The position numbers and the translations under genes were made by a program. Below the pieces are notes generated by a model, which saw nothing but the letters and a program-made list of their open reading frames with translations, was not told where the DNA came from and did no database searches. Positions 49,283-58,978 of a DNA stretch of 64,000 bases are shown here, in pieces. Source of the stretch: Megalonaias nervosa. Lineage: Eukaryota; Mollusca; Bivalvia; Unionida; Unionidae. Positions within the stretch are counted from its first letter, which is position 1, and every line of letters begins with the position of its first letter. The DNA is taken from the NCBI GenBank assembly GCA_016617855.1, contig JAECUM010093658.1:20666-84665 (forward strand), read 5' to 3'.

Positions 49283-49813
49283 TCAAGATTTTTTTAGACG
49301 ATTATCGTTTTTAATTCCATCATTATGATCGATAACTAAGCCACTTGGGATGAGTCCATGAAAAAATTCAAACACAAAACGATGCGAAAGATATAAAGTT
49401 TGATTAGGTTGTGTACCTCTAATCATGACCATCAAATAACCTGTATTACCAACACTACCAATATGTTTTCTTGTTTTTATGTTTCTGACAATACCTCCTC
49501 TGCTAGCCTCGTAAGGATAATAAATCGGATGTGCTTTAAACTCCTCTCTCAAAGACAAATTTGCAATGTTATTGACGGTGACTTGATCATTGACACGATA
49601 AACTTGCATTCCAGCTGGAATATCATCGCAGAACAATGTCCAGATAAAGTCGTGCGAGAATATGTCAGTGTACTTTGCATCATCGCTGGACTTTACTTTA
49701 ATCTTATAACTTTCTGGTGTTATAATCCCGAACGAAGCTTTAGTTTTAAGATTAATAATAACTCCATGTTCATTGCCGAAAAACATGTTATATATTGGAT
49801 GACACCAGAACAT
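49283..49813 (-). CDS. HNH endonuclease-like protein with two tandem repeats
   Basis: The intact open frame of 176 codons, read leftwards, has two similar halves. Each begins HPIY and continues through a beta-rich NUMOD4-like stretch to an HNH-like helix pair. Half one has FSHDFIWTLFCDDIPAGMQV, half two LSHRFVFEFFHGLIPSGLVI. Only half two keeps a full IDHNDGIKNDNRL metal-binding motif; half one has lost the matching His/Asn (YRVNDQVTVNN). Such HNH proteins occur in phages, large DNA viruses and some Polintons, often as homing or recombination nucleases. It sits opposite in strand to its neighbours, between the integrase and polymerase, and is notably open while they are broken. The true start is uncertain; upstream ATGs exist. 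Confidence 0.72.
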   Translation of the reverse strand: MFWCHPIYNMFFGNEHGVIINLKTKASFGIITPESYKIKVKSSDDAKYTDIFSHDFIWTLFCDDIPAGMQVYRVNDQVTVNNIANLSLREEFKAHPIYYPYEASRGGIVRNIKTRKHIGSVGNTGYLMVMIRGTQPNQTLYLSHRFVFEFFHGLIPSGLVIDHNDGIKNDNRLKKS

Positions 49814-49946
49814 TTCCTGGCACCTTGCAAAACTATTGATAATGGGTTGCTAGAATAAATTTGCCATCATATACTATACGTTTTTCAAATCTCTAATTGA
49901 CAATTTCCTATCGTACTATTAGAGAAATATAAAACACAATATTATA

Positions 49947-50891
49947 TGATGTTGAAACTTGCAGATATTGCTAAACGAACTTTGTTCGTGACAAAATATC
50001 AGCCCAAAAAATTGCAACAGCATTTGCCGGATTCTATAATAGCTGGAGATTTGATAATCAGCTTTCACTAACAAATTTCTCATCTACAAATCAGCTTCAT
50101 TTACTTCAACCAACAGTTAAATATGAGCTTGCCAAGCATAGCGGATTAAAGATTATAGTTAAGTTTGATATTCGTTTTTTAAAGATGAGTATATCATCGG
50201 ATCGGCAATCATCATCTCAACAGCAATTCGAAGAACTTGCTGATCCTTACATTACATGGCTATCCCGCCGAGTTTTGATTGGAACAAATTTGATGTCATT
50301 GTCAGATGATATATTTCAGGAGATACAGAAAATGATTGATGAATGCACAACATCTGGGTCGGGTTGGAGATTCGATAAAATAACAGAAATTTTGTTTCAT
50401 ACTATGAAATATAATCCTTTTCGAGGAAGCTCATATGTCGATCTGCCAGCTAAAATTAAAAACTCGAAATGTTGTATCAATGTCAAAAACAACGACGATA
50501 AGTGCTTTCAATATTATCAGCGTTATTCCCGGTAGATAAACTCTCCGACAGAGTATTAAATTACATTTGTCATTCTAACAATCTAAACATTTCCGGAATT
50601 GTATTTCCTGTTTCTGAGTATCAAATTCCAAAATTTGAGAAACAAAATATTTTACTTTTACCAGGAGGTATTATTGTGTTTGGAGTCGATGATGATTCAC
50701 AAAAGATCTACCCAAAATATATCAGCGAGAGAGCCACATCAGATACTGCAAGATCCAAAGAAACAACAATAAACTTGCTGTTCTATAAAAACCACTACGT
50801 GTGTATTAAAAACTTTAAAGGGTTAGTCGGTGGGCAATATAACAAACACAAAGAAAAAATATTTTTGCGTCCGATGTTGACACGGATGTAA
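49947..50891 (+). pseudogene. Module A DNA polymerase B, N-terminal region
   Basis: An early part (to about 50.18 kb) reads through stops. It is followed by 50185-50535, with RRVLIGTNLM, SGWRFDKITEI, YNPFRGSSYVDLPAKI and CCINVKNNDDKCF. A +1 or -1 shift leads into 50502-50891, with GIVFPVSEYQIPKFEKQN, VFGVDDDSQKIYPKYIS and NLLFYKNHYVCIKNFKGL. The YNPxRGSSYxxLP, INVKNxDDKCF and HYCxIKN patterns are the conserved preface of the protein-primed-type polymerase found in invertebrate Polintons. The following zinc-binding finger begins at the end of this block and is interrupted by an insertion. The polymerase would replicate the linear element genome. Confidence 0.75.
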
Positions 50892-51770
50892 GTCACAGGT
50901 GGTATGAGTGTTAGGTGACAAGGGCTCGTACTCAGTAACAAAGAAAAGAGTGAAAGCCAACAAGCTTTGTATATTTTAAAAAATAATTTATTTCCCTAGA
51001 AAACAATGTAAAAATTGGTAAATAGGACTTACAGTTTGTGAATATAATCCAAAATTTGATCCTAAGAATGAAAACACAAGTCCTATCACTAAATAGTTCT
51101 ATTAGAATCCAGGTTCGAATCTCGACGACGTACAAATATGGAAGGCGATGACGTCAGATGTGGTCCAATGTATGAATATCAACAATTCCTCAATTGAATC
51201 ACAGTTTTTGTTTCCGAATAATTCCAGAATAAATTTCCATGAATAACTTTCAGAATTTTTTATAAGAAAGTCAACTTGTTGAGTTTCCAGGAGAATAAAT
51301 TATTAAATCCAAAAAATCAGATGAAAAACAAACAATCTGGCAACAAATAAAAATAGCACCTTGTTCCTTCAAGATGTTAAAACGACTCTGCCAGAAGAAT
51401 ATTAAGAATGCGTATTTAAACCCCCAAAACATCATTTTAAGTCTCGCGAGATGGGTCATGTGGTCTCTTACTACAAGAAAACTATCACGTACGCCAGTGT
51501 AGCCCCACTTAAGAGCCAATCACAAAAAAGCGTTGTTACACATGGTGATCACGCAAGGAAAGTATGGCCCTGATACTGACCAATCATTTTAACTGCCTGT
51601 TTACGACTTCCCAATTTAAGACGAACTAGGTTAACTATAAATAATTCTCATGTAACGTCTTAAATAAACAACATTTGCTAAAAGAAAACATCGAACTACT
51701 GAAAAAGAACTTTGAATCCCTTCAATAATCATTACAATAAAATGAAAAATAAAAAAGAATTTTAAAACTA
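50892..51770. mobile_element. Roughly 880-bp insertion inside the polymerase gene
   Basis: Polymerase-like sequence stops near LRPMLTRM at 50.89 kb and resumes at about 51.77 kb with the rest of a zinc finger and the exonuclease domain. The intervening DNA has no coding similarity. It contains a B-box-like GGTTCGAATCTC at 51112-51123, but no matching A box and no clear inverted or direct terminal repeats were found. A transposon or SINE-like insertion is inferred from context. Confidence 0.5.
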
Positions 51771-53300
51771 ACACGCAAGCAATTTAATTACATATACGTA
51801 ACATTAGATCGTCACCACGAGTATTGTTCCAACGTACAACAAATATCTATGGCTGGTATAGATGAAAACATATTACAGATCACGACTTAAAAACACAAGA
51901 TGAAAGTTACTTTTATAATCTACTATGATTTCGAGTCGATTCTACTTCCTGTGCATGGAGCAGAAAATAAACCTGATAAATCCTCGACAAGAAAAGTACA
52001 AGAACATGTTTCATGTGGGGTCGCATATAAAGTTGTATGCACTGTTGATAATGTTTATCAAAACCTGTTAAACTTTATCGTGGTTCCAATCCTGCTTTGT
52101 GGCTACTGAAAAATCTTATTAACGAGGTTGATTCCATCATGATGTTGCTGAATAGGACAATGAAAATGAAACCGCTTACTGTAAAACAAGAAACATAATT
52201 TGCTTCAGGAAAAAATATGTCATATTTGAGAGCAGGCGTTTACGACTCAAGATCGAGTAAAAGATCACTGTCATATAATAGGTAAGTATCGCGGTCCAGC
52301 TCAGTATAAATGCAATCTTAATATGCCACACCAGATTTCGTTCCTGTTGTTGCACATGATTTCCGTGGATACGACTCTCATATTATCGTAGAAGCATTCG
52401 GCAACAAAGATATAATTAACCATCTGAAAATCAGTAACAACTATAAAATAAAATGCATCCCAAATAATACGGAAAATTATATGTAAGTGACACTTGGCAA
52501 GTTGAGATTTTTGATAGTTTACAGTTTATGGCGGCATTGTTAGACGAACTCGTGAAAGGATGTGGAAAGTTTGATAATTTGACTGATCATTTCGGTGACA
52601 AAGCAAATTTACTTACAAGAAAAGGTATTTTTCAATATGAATATCTTGAGGACTGGGATAGATTTAATGAAACAAGTTTACCTGACCGGGACAAATTTTA
52701 TTCCAGGTTAAATCATGAAAGTGTCAGCGATGACGACTATACTTACGCTCAGCAAATTTGGAATTAATTTGATTGTAAAACCTTTGGTGATTATCATGGT
52801 CTGTATCTGATCACAGATGTGTTGTTGCTCGCAGATATATTTGCAACTTTTAGAGATGTCAGCTCTGATAACTGTGGACTTGATCTGGCATGGTACTATT
52901 CAGCACCTGGATTATCTTGGGACGCATTACTCAACACAGCAAAATAAAACTGGAGTTGCTGACATATCCTGACATGTCAACTTTATCGAACGTGGAATCA
53001 GAGGTGCAATAAGCATTGTAACAAACAAATATGCGAAAGCTAATACTATGTACATTAGCGACTTTGATAAGACAGTGCCATCGGTTTTCATAGTTTATCT
53101 TGACGCCAATAATTTTTATGAATATGCAATGACTGAACCGATGCCGTATGGCGGAATTCGCTGGATAAGTCCAGATCAGTTTTTCAAAGAAACAGATAAA
53201 ATTGTACCAGATGATATTGGCTATTTTGTTGTGGTTGATCTTGACTATCCTGTGAAGCTTCATGATGCACATAACGATTATTCGTTTTGTCAATAAAATC
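51771..53300 (+). pseudogene. Module A DNA polymerase B, exonuclease and partial palm
   Basis: Exo I YDFES (Asp codon 51927-51929), Exo II GYDSH near 52.37 kb, and Exo III TDVLLLAD near 52.81 kb show a proofreading domain. DSLQFMAALLDELV and LLTRKGIFQYEYL are typical linker segments. LDANNFYEYAM near 53.10 kb is polymerase motif A in the protein-primed class (family DNA_pol_B_2), followed by GGIRW and YPVKLHDAHNDY. Stops at about 52110, 52765 and 52945 and several frameshifts break it. Palm motifs B and C were not found downstream, so the gene is truncated after motif A and cannot encode an active enzyme. Confidence 0.88.
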
Positions 53301-53542
53301 AAATTGTCATAAAATTGAAACGGATGTTATAATAAAATCTGGCCTTTGTAATTTCGATGATAAACAATATTGTTCTGGTGGCATTAATACATTCGCGATG
53401 GGGTTTAAAAAATGTGATGTCGACTTTAGCAAAGTATATTTTTTAGATTGGTTGCTACAGTGAATCTCTAGCAATTTTGTGTGAAATATCAAATATAAAA
53501 ATTGCTAGCAATTACATAGTAAAATTTTGTGTGAAATATATG
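53301..53542. other. Unassigned tail of module A
   Basis: AT-rich sequence with a direct repeat ATTTTGTGTGAAATAT (about 53476 and 53524). A short open reading (ETDVIIKSGLCNFDDKQY) is not recognised. It probably marks the edge of module A. Confidence 0.4.
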
Positions 53543-53768
53543 AGTAGTCTTCTATAAGGGGTGTTTCTGGATCAAACTCCCATTTTGTTTGACGACGGCG
53601 ACGATTCAATAACATGTCCTCGACGAGTAAACGATTATGTTGTCTCGACACCGTTTGTTTTCGTAGTTGTTGTGACTAACTTGAGGGGGCATGGATGGGA
53701 GGGGGATTATGTTGTCGTCCGATACAAAATAGGGTTTTGGTCCAGAAACCCCAATATATAAGACTACT
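53543..53768. repeat. 226-bp foldback inverted repeat after module A
   Basis: The left arm AGTAGTCTTCTATAAGGGG, then TGTTTCTGGATCAAACTCCC, mirrors the right arm GGGTTTTGGTCCAGAAACCCC, then ATATATAAGACTACT. The arms are about 48 nt with a few mismatches around a GC-richer centre. It could be a solo foldback element, a MITE, or two module termini meeting head to head. AG-start ends are also expected for Polintons, but no long terminal repeat partner was seen elsewhere in the window. Confidence 0.75.
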
Positions 53769-54721
53769 AAGAATACCGTCTGTAACTGCATGACCTCTAC
53801 AAGACATGTACTTGAATTTTGTCTATGTCAAGCTATATGTCTCTGTAAAATAGTACTTAGATCAGTGAACAAGGTATCAATCCACGATGATGCGGACCAT
53901 TTAATACCGTGCGTACATGCAATACTCTGAAATCGAGCTATTGAGTACAACTAGATTACCGACGTACTTTTCTTTCTTCAAGAATTACACCTACTTATCG
54001 TTACATTTATTATGATCTTTTATTTGCAAAAGTAGATTGTAGACATTTTTATATGCCTCACTCTTCAAATACGCTTCGCCCTGATTTCATGTTCAATATG
54101 TGTGCTTTACACATGGTATTTAAATCTAGCAACCATTAAAACATGTTTACGATTAAAATGATTTGCAATAAAAATTCAAATTTGAATCAGCCGCTTATGG
54201 CAATAATGACAGTAACACCGAAGATAAGGAAAACAATGCAAGGAGAGTTAAGGGGACGGTGGCCATACTTAATTATTTTGCAAATAATACTCATTTCTCT
54301 TCATCATTATAATATAGCGGATGAGGAGGACGCGAATGGGATTCACATGGTAATGAAAAGGAATTTCACAGTTCCACTGTAAGAGTACCATGTATATACA
54401 AAGTATTTTCACTCCAAGGAACACAAATGTTTGTCCTAGAAGTTTTCAAATAGTTTAAATTTTTATTCACGTGAACTATCACAAAAGAAAAGTTGATATG
54501 GAATCTCTCAATAGCTCTATATGAAGATAATCGTAGGAGTAAAATTTGGACGTTTCAAAGTCAACGAACTGTTTGACGAAGTATCATGAGCCGAGATTAA
54601 CGGTGATAAATAAAGTTCAATCATTTTACAAACATGGACAACAATTTATGATTAAGGTCACTGAAGATGGAATCACAAGCATTTAGTAATATTTGTATTC
54701 GATACGATACTAAAACATTTT
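53769..54721. other. No gene seen between modules
   Basis: AT-rich, with a 79-codon open frame at 54143-54382 that shows no recognised motif. It ends with the left copy of the SINE target duplication. Confidence 0.55.
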
Positions 54722-55042
54722 TTGACCGCTCCGGTGGCCTAGTGGTTAGAGCGTCCGCCTCGGATGCGGGAGGTCGTGGGTTAGATCCCGGTCGAGTCAT
54801 ACCAAAGACTTACAAAAATGGTACTAACAGCTGCCTCGCTTGGCGCTCAGCATTAAGAGGTTAGTGTTAGGACTGGTCGGCCTGGTGTCAGGATAATGTG
54901 ACTGGGTGGGACATCATGCTACATGTCTGCGGCATGATGCCCCAGTGCTAGACATCACTATTAACTGCCACACTGCAGACATCGTAGCGATATGACTGAA
55001 ATATTGTTAAAGCTACGTTAAAAATCATAATCACATCACATC
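54722..55042 (+). mobile_element. Full-length tRNA-derived SINE with 13-bp target duplication
   Basis: The tRNA-like head contains the A box TGGCCTAGTGG (54734) and a B-box-like GGGTTAGATCCCGG. Between them is a 5-bp stem around a CTCGGAT loop, giving a CGG anticodon position. The body and 3' tail match the inverted copy at 13241-13548 and the truncated copy at 24886-25005. The exact flanking repeat ACTAAAACATTTT (54709-54721 and 55043-55055) proves insertion by target-primed reverse transcription. The element is non-coding. Any LINE partner is unknown. Confidence 0.95.
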
Positions 55043-55096
55043 ACTAAAACATTTTACTGACTTCGAACTAACAGATGTATAAACCAAAATGTGTGC

Positions 55097-55118
55097 CTCT
55101 CTCTCTCTCTCTCTCTCT
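55097..55118. repeat. (CT)n microsatellite
   Basis: About 11 CT dinucleotides. Confidence 0.95.
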
Positions 55119-55609
55119 GCCAATGCTTGTAATAATCACTCAGGCTATGAGTGGAAGTAATAATGGATTGCCGCTATTGTTAATCAGTGGATTGTGTAGC
55201 TGTGCACGTGTAACTTGTCTCTTTTTATAGATAGCCGATGCACTGTTCATAGTCATACTTAGCCTTTGCAGTAGCGCATAGGGACACATATACAATTTTG
55301 GTGACGAAAACTGATGTCATTACGTTAAGTCAAACGTTGCACCAGAGCATTTTTATATTGAGCTAACAGAACTTCCCATCAAACCTGGTCGTTCTCTTTT
55401 ACACCGTTATCCCCAAGTACGCGTGATTTAAGCTAAGTTAATTGTCTCTCTTGTGCAAATATGTCTGCTTGAAAGGGAAGGACTTAATCCTCCTCAGAGA
55501 GGAGTTAAAGAAGCCAGGAATTGCATAATCCGCCACCGAAACGGTGACTTTGATGCTGACTCTCAATTTTAGTCTTGATCCCGAATTAATTTACGTCATT
55601 GATAACCGT
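55119..55609. other. No gene seen upstream of module B
   Basis: Mixed sequence without recognisable coding. A hairpin-prone CTCCTCAGAGAGGAG lies near 55489. Module B's inverted-repeat structure follows. Confidence 0.5.
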
Positions 55610-55611
55610 GA

Positions 55612-55780
55612 GCAGCAGAGAGGGTGAACCCTACAACTTTGTAGAGACCTTATTTTTGAAAATTAAGGGTTCCTACGAAGGCTGAAAAAAAAAAAGAAGT
55701 TTTTGTTTTAATACTTCTTTAATTGACCAGATTTTTTCACAATCTGGTCACGTACGTATGTCATTCACCCTCTCTGCTGC
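55612..55780. repeat. Nested inverted repeat enclosing three hairpins, upstream of module B
   Basis: The outer arms GCAGCAGAGAGGGTGAA (55612-55628) and its exact complement at 55764-55780 are 17 bp with no mismatch. Inside lie three hairpins in series: CTACAA/TTGTAG at about 55632-55645, AAAGAAGT/ACTTCTTT (55693-55720) and GACCAGATT/AATCTGGTC (55725-55749). The whole could fold as a four-way cloverleaf of about 170 nt. It ends directly at a TATA box. It may be a terminal or replication structure of the element, a structured RNA, or a chance cluster; the perfect outer stem argues against chance. Confidence 0.7.
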
Positions 55781-55790
55781 TATAAATTAA
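55781..55790 (+). promoter_or_regulatory. TATA box of the first module B gene
   Basis: TATAAATTAA lies 26-35 nt ahead of the ATG at 55816, the normal distance for a TATA box to direct a start site close to a short 5' leader. It directly follows the nested inverted repeat. This is the clearest promoter-like element of module B. Use as a promoter is inferred. Confidence 0.55.
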
Positions 55791-55815
55791 ACAGCCAGTA
55801 TAGATATTATCAATA

Positions 55816-57053
55816 ATGAATATTGGAGAACCACACTCAGCTAAATTAGCTCGAGAGCGACTAAAGGCAATTAAAAAATATCTACCCGTTCGTGATTCTG
55901 TTAAGCAACAACTACAATCGTGTCAGGAATCTCAAGTTGAATTTGAAGAGGATACAAAACAATTATTTAAACCTATCACTGAGACCACTAAAGGTATTCA
56001 ACCTGTGTTAGAGAAAACAGCTGAGGCTACAACTGCAACACAGAAGGTTATTGGAACATTACCAAACCAAATTAAGGAAGCTATAGAGTCTGCCGATAAA
56101 ACACGCGCTGAAATTCAAGATGTTAAAAATATTGTCGAGGATCTGTCTAAACCAGAATTAAAAACTCGGTATTTTAATCAACGAGGCTATGAAGCAGTTA
56201 TGACTGATCCTGTTGAAGTTGCTGCGGTGGGATATCAGATTCGGAGTCAGTTTCTAAAGCCAGAATTTTATAACACTCCAGAAAACGAGTGGAATGCTAG
56301 GGTATTTCGGGAGTACAAGGATATTTCACAAATCAGTAAAAAATATAAAGAAGAATATGATGATTTTGTTAATGAAGTTAATGAAATGAAAAAAAGTGTT
56401 GGAATACCAGTTACATCATCAAAAAAGCAGAAATCTCGACGGCGGAGACAACCATCACCACCACAATTTGAATTACCACCACCACAATTTGAACCATCAC
56501 CACAACGATCACCAAAAACACCATCGAAACCAAGTAAAAAAGCATCACGACAAAAAACACCAAAACCATTTGAGCAATCACAAAGTGATTATCTACAACA
56601 ATCTGAACCACCATCACCACAACGATCACAACAATTACAACAAAAGCTACAACGAGAACAAGAACGACAAAAATAATAGAACAACAACAACAAAAAGAAC
56701 TAAAATTATTTAAACAATCATTTCGTGATTACGCAGAATTACCACCATCACCACAAATCAGATTACCGTCATCACAACAACCAAGAGAAGAGGAAGAAGA
56801 AGTATTTCAAGACGCTCCTGGCGCAACTGGAAGTGGTCTAGGAAGTGGTCTTATTACTTGCCCCAATAACGTTCTTGCTGATGTCGATCGATTAGAAATT
56901 CTCATCGGAGGAAAAAGAGCTGGTAATAATTCCCCAGAAATCATTAATGAAGTAGCTGATATTTGTAAACGATTATTTAGTGGCGGTATCATGGATATTA
57001 ATGTGTATCGATCCCTCATTAATGAAATCGCCGACGATTATTATAGTGATTAA
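55816..57053 (+). pseudogene. Module B coiled-coil virion protein, one frameshift
   Basis: The ATG follows a TATA box. Residues 1-200 are charged and helical, with QLFKPITET near residue 54, shared with module A. Residues 215-286 are Pro/Gln/Ser-rich low complexity with repeated PPPQFE and PSPQRS words. The frame stops at 56674-56676. In another frame the sequence continues from about 56680 to a TAA at 57051, with a Glu run (REEEEEVFQD), GSGLGSGLITCPNN and a helical end RLFSGGIMDINVYRSLI. The shift point lies at an A-run, CAAAAATAATAG. The total is about 412 codons. The terminal domain matches the module A counterpart (42.4-42.6 kb). The gene leads a head-to-tail set of structural genes. Its function is unknown; a minor virion or scaffolding role is plausible. 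Confidence 0.72.
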
Positions 57054-57089
57054 GTATGTAATTAGTGATAAAAACAATTAATAATAACA

Positions 57090-57560
57090 ATGATCGTGCA
57101 TGGTACTCAACGTGGACCTACCATGGTCAGGGTAATAAACTCTCGATTACCTGTATACAAAACGACCTACGGAGATGGATTAGGTGATGTTGTTCAGGGG
57201 CTGTTTAGAAGGATAGCCCCAAAAGCAATACCGATTGCAAAGCAGCTGGGAATGAAAGCTATTGATGTTGTTCGTGAAAAAGGTATAGGCGCTGTTGGTA
57301 ATCTCGCTAGCAAAGCGTTTTCAGCAATTAAAGATAGACTATCACGATTAATACGCAGACCGACCCGACCTGTGAAATTACCTAGCACTGAAGCGATGCC
57401 CGCAAGTGTAAGTAAAATAATAAATCAAGCAGCTAATCAAAAACTAGCGGAGTTAGCTGATATCCCGATGTCGGAGAAGGAAAAAAATATAACCGCTAGT
57501 CTGATAGCAGGAAGTGGTCTCACTTCCCGAAGTGGTCTTCGAGTTAGACGAAGACGATAA
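57090..57560 (+). CDS. Module B pVI-like minor capsid protein
   Basis: A 156-residue basic protein with an intact frame. The N-terminal half has YGDGLGDVVQGLFRRIAP, an amphipathic helix of the kind found in adenovirus pVI and Polinton minor capsid proteins. It is followed by KGIGAVGNLASKAFSAIKD and an arginine-rich stretch. The C-terminus ends in GSGLTSRSGLRVRRRR. Gly-Gly/Gly-Ser contexts such as MIVHG or SGL could be protease cleavage sites, but this is inference. The gene lies 37 nt after the coiled-coil gene and 9 nt before the capsid gene, as expected for a co-expressed structural cluster. A role in virion cement or membrane lysis is inferred from composition and place only. Confidence 0.6.
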   Translation: MIVHGTQRGPTMVRVINSRLPVYKTTYGDGLGDVVQGLFRRIAPKAIPIAKQLGMKAIDVVREKGIGAVGNLASKAFSAIKDRLSRLIRRPTRPVKLPSTEAMPASVSKIINQAANQKLAELADIPMSEKEKNITASLIAGSGLTSRSGLRVRRRR

Positions 57561-57568
57561 TAATAAAG

Positions 57569-58955
57569 ATGTTTAAGCGCATATCTGATCCCGCGTTTGA
57601 CATGGACGCACCAGTTCTCAAAGATGAGTCTGTGCGCGATTATCAGTATTATTCTTATGACGCACGAATTCCAGATCAGCGGGGACGAATTGAACTACAG
57701 GTTCAAGATACAAGTAGGTATTTTCTACCTGCTGAGGCTTTTATTGAAGTAGAAGGTGAAATTTTAAATAACGCTGTTCCTGCAGCACCAGTAGCATATG
57801 GAGCTGATGATAGGGTTGGTTTTGTTAATAATGGTATTATGGCGTTATTTGACAGCGCTACGTACATGATTGACGGAAAAATATTGAATCAATCCAGAAA
57901 GACGTTGATGTTGCAACGACAATACTAGGCCTTGCAAGATACAGCGACGATTATTCAAGATCGGCTGGCCCGTCAATGATGTTTGCAAAGGATACAACTG
58001 ATTTTCCAGAAAGTAGAAATGTAAATATTGGTGATGTGAGAGCTGCAGGAGGAGCTGCTGATGGTCCTGCAGTATTATCGATGAATGCAAATTTCAACTT
58101 AGGATTTGCAGTACGTAAATCAATGTTAAAAGGTGATAGGAGAAGATTTTCATGTGCGATTCCACTGTCACATATCTTTGGATTCTGTAGAAATGTCAGA
58201 AAAGTCATTTCGGAGCTAAGCACACAGTTGTACTTGTACGAAAAGGCGATGATAATGATGCAATCTGGCGACCTGGTGCAATTGATGCTGGTAAAGTAAT
58301 TCTTACAAAACTTTCGCTGTGGATGCCAGTGATGACTCCAACAATATCTGAAGAAGACCGGTTGCTATCTTTTATGAGTCAAGGCGGTAAATCAACGTTG
58401 TCATAGTTAACAATGACCACAGATGCTGTTCAGAGTGCAATTGATGGTTTATTTACATGGCAGATAGCTTCTCAGCAAGGTGTTTCTGCACCAAGACATA
58501 TATTTATTGCGTTTCAAAATACTGCACGAATAAACAATCAAGATGAAAGTATAATGATATTTGATAAACTCGGCGTTTCTGAGGTTTCATTAAGGATAAA
58601 TGGACATCAAGAACCATCCGAAGATATATTACTGAATTTCGATCAAAATCATGTAGCACGTGCATATCATCGATTAATGACATTCATGGGTCGTGATCAA
58701 AATGTTGATACTGGTTTACAAATATCTCAGTTAGATTTTACAACGCTGTATCCGATTTATTACTTTTCACTAGAACATTTAGATTTAACCAGACAATCTG
58801 TTGTAGATATTCATTTTCGAGCTCGTGTTAATAGAGATCTTGGAGCTATCCCTAATTACAGAGCAATTGCGGTTATACTCAGCGATAAATCTATGTTACT
58901 CGAGGGTGTTGGTGGACGAATGAGAGTTATTGATGCTCCAGTAGAAAACATGTAA
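57569..58955 (+). pseudogene. Module B major capsid protein with two frameshifts and one stop
   Basis: Four in-order segments make up about 462 codons. The first, 57569-57928, has YQYYSYDARIPDQRGRIEL and a beta-rich SRYFLPAEAFIEVEG. The second (to about 58205) has DVRAAGG and IPLSHIFGFCRNVRKV. The third (to a TAG at 58404-58406) has RKGDDND and LWMPVMTPTISEEDRL. The fourth (58413-58955) has RHIFIAFQNTARIN, LRINGHQEPSEDI and ARAYHRLMTFM. Frameshifts lie near 57895 and 58205. The module A gene runs without a boundary across the 58404 position, so this stop looks like a lesion rather than two genes. This would be the main shell protein (hexon-like). The fold class is inferred from gene order and the partner genes, not from direct homology seen here. 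Confidence 0.72.
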
Positions 58956-58978
58956 TTAGATCGTTCATAATATTAATA

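Noticed and set aside
54726..54800. Functional tRNA gene with a CGG anticodon
   Set aside because: It is the head of a SINE with body, tail and target duplication. Acceptor pairing is incomplete.
56396..56713. 105-codon His/Asn-rich frame overlapping the module B coiled-coil gene
   Set aside because: It is a shadow of the CAA/CCA-rich low-complexity part of the real gene in another frame.
57194..57388. Minus-strand frames inside module B genes
   Set aside because: They lie fully inside better supported plus-strand genes and show no motifs.
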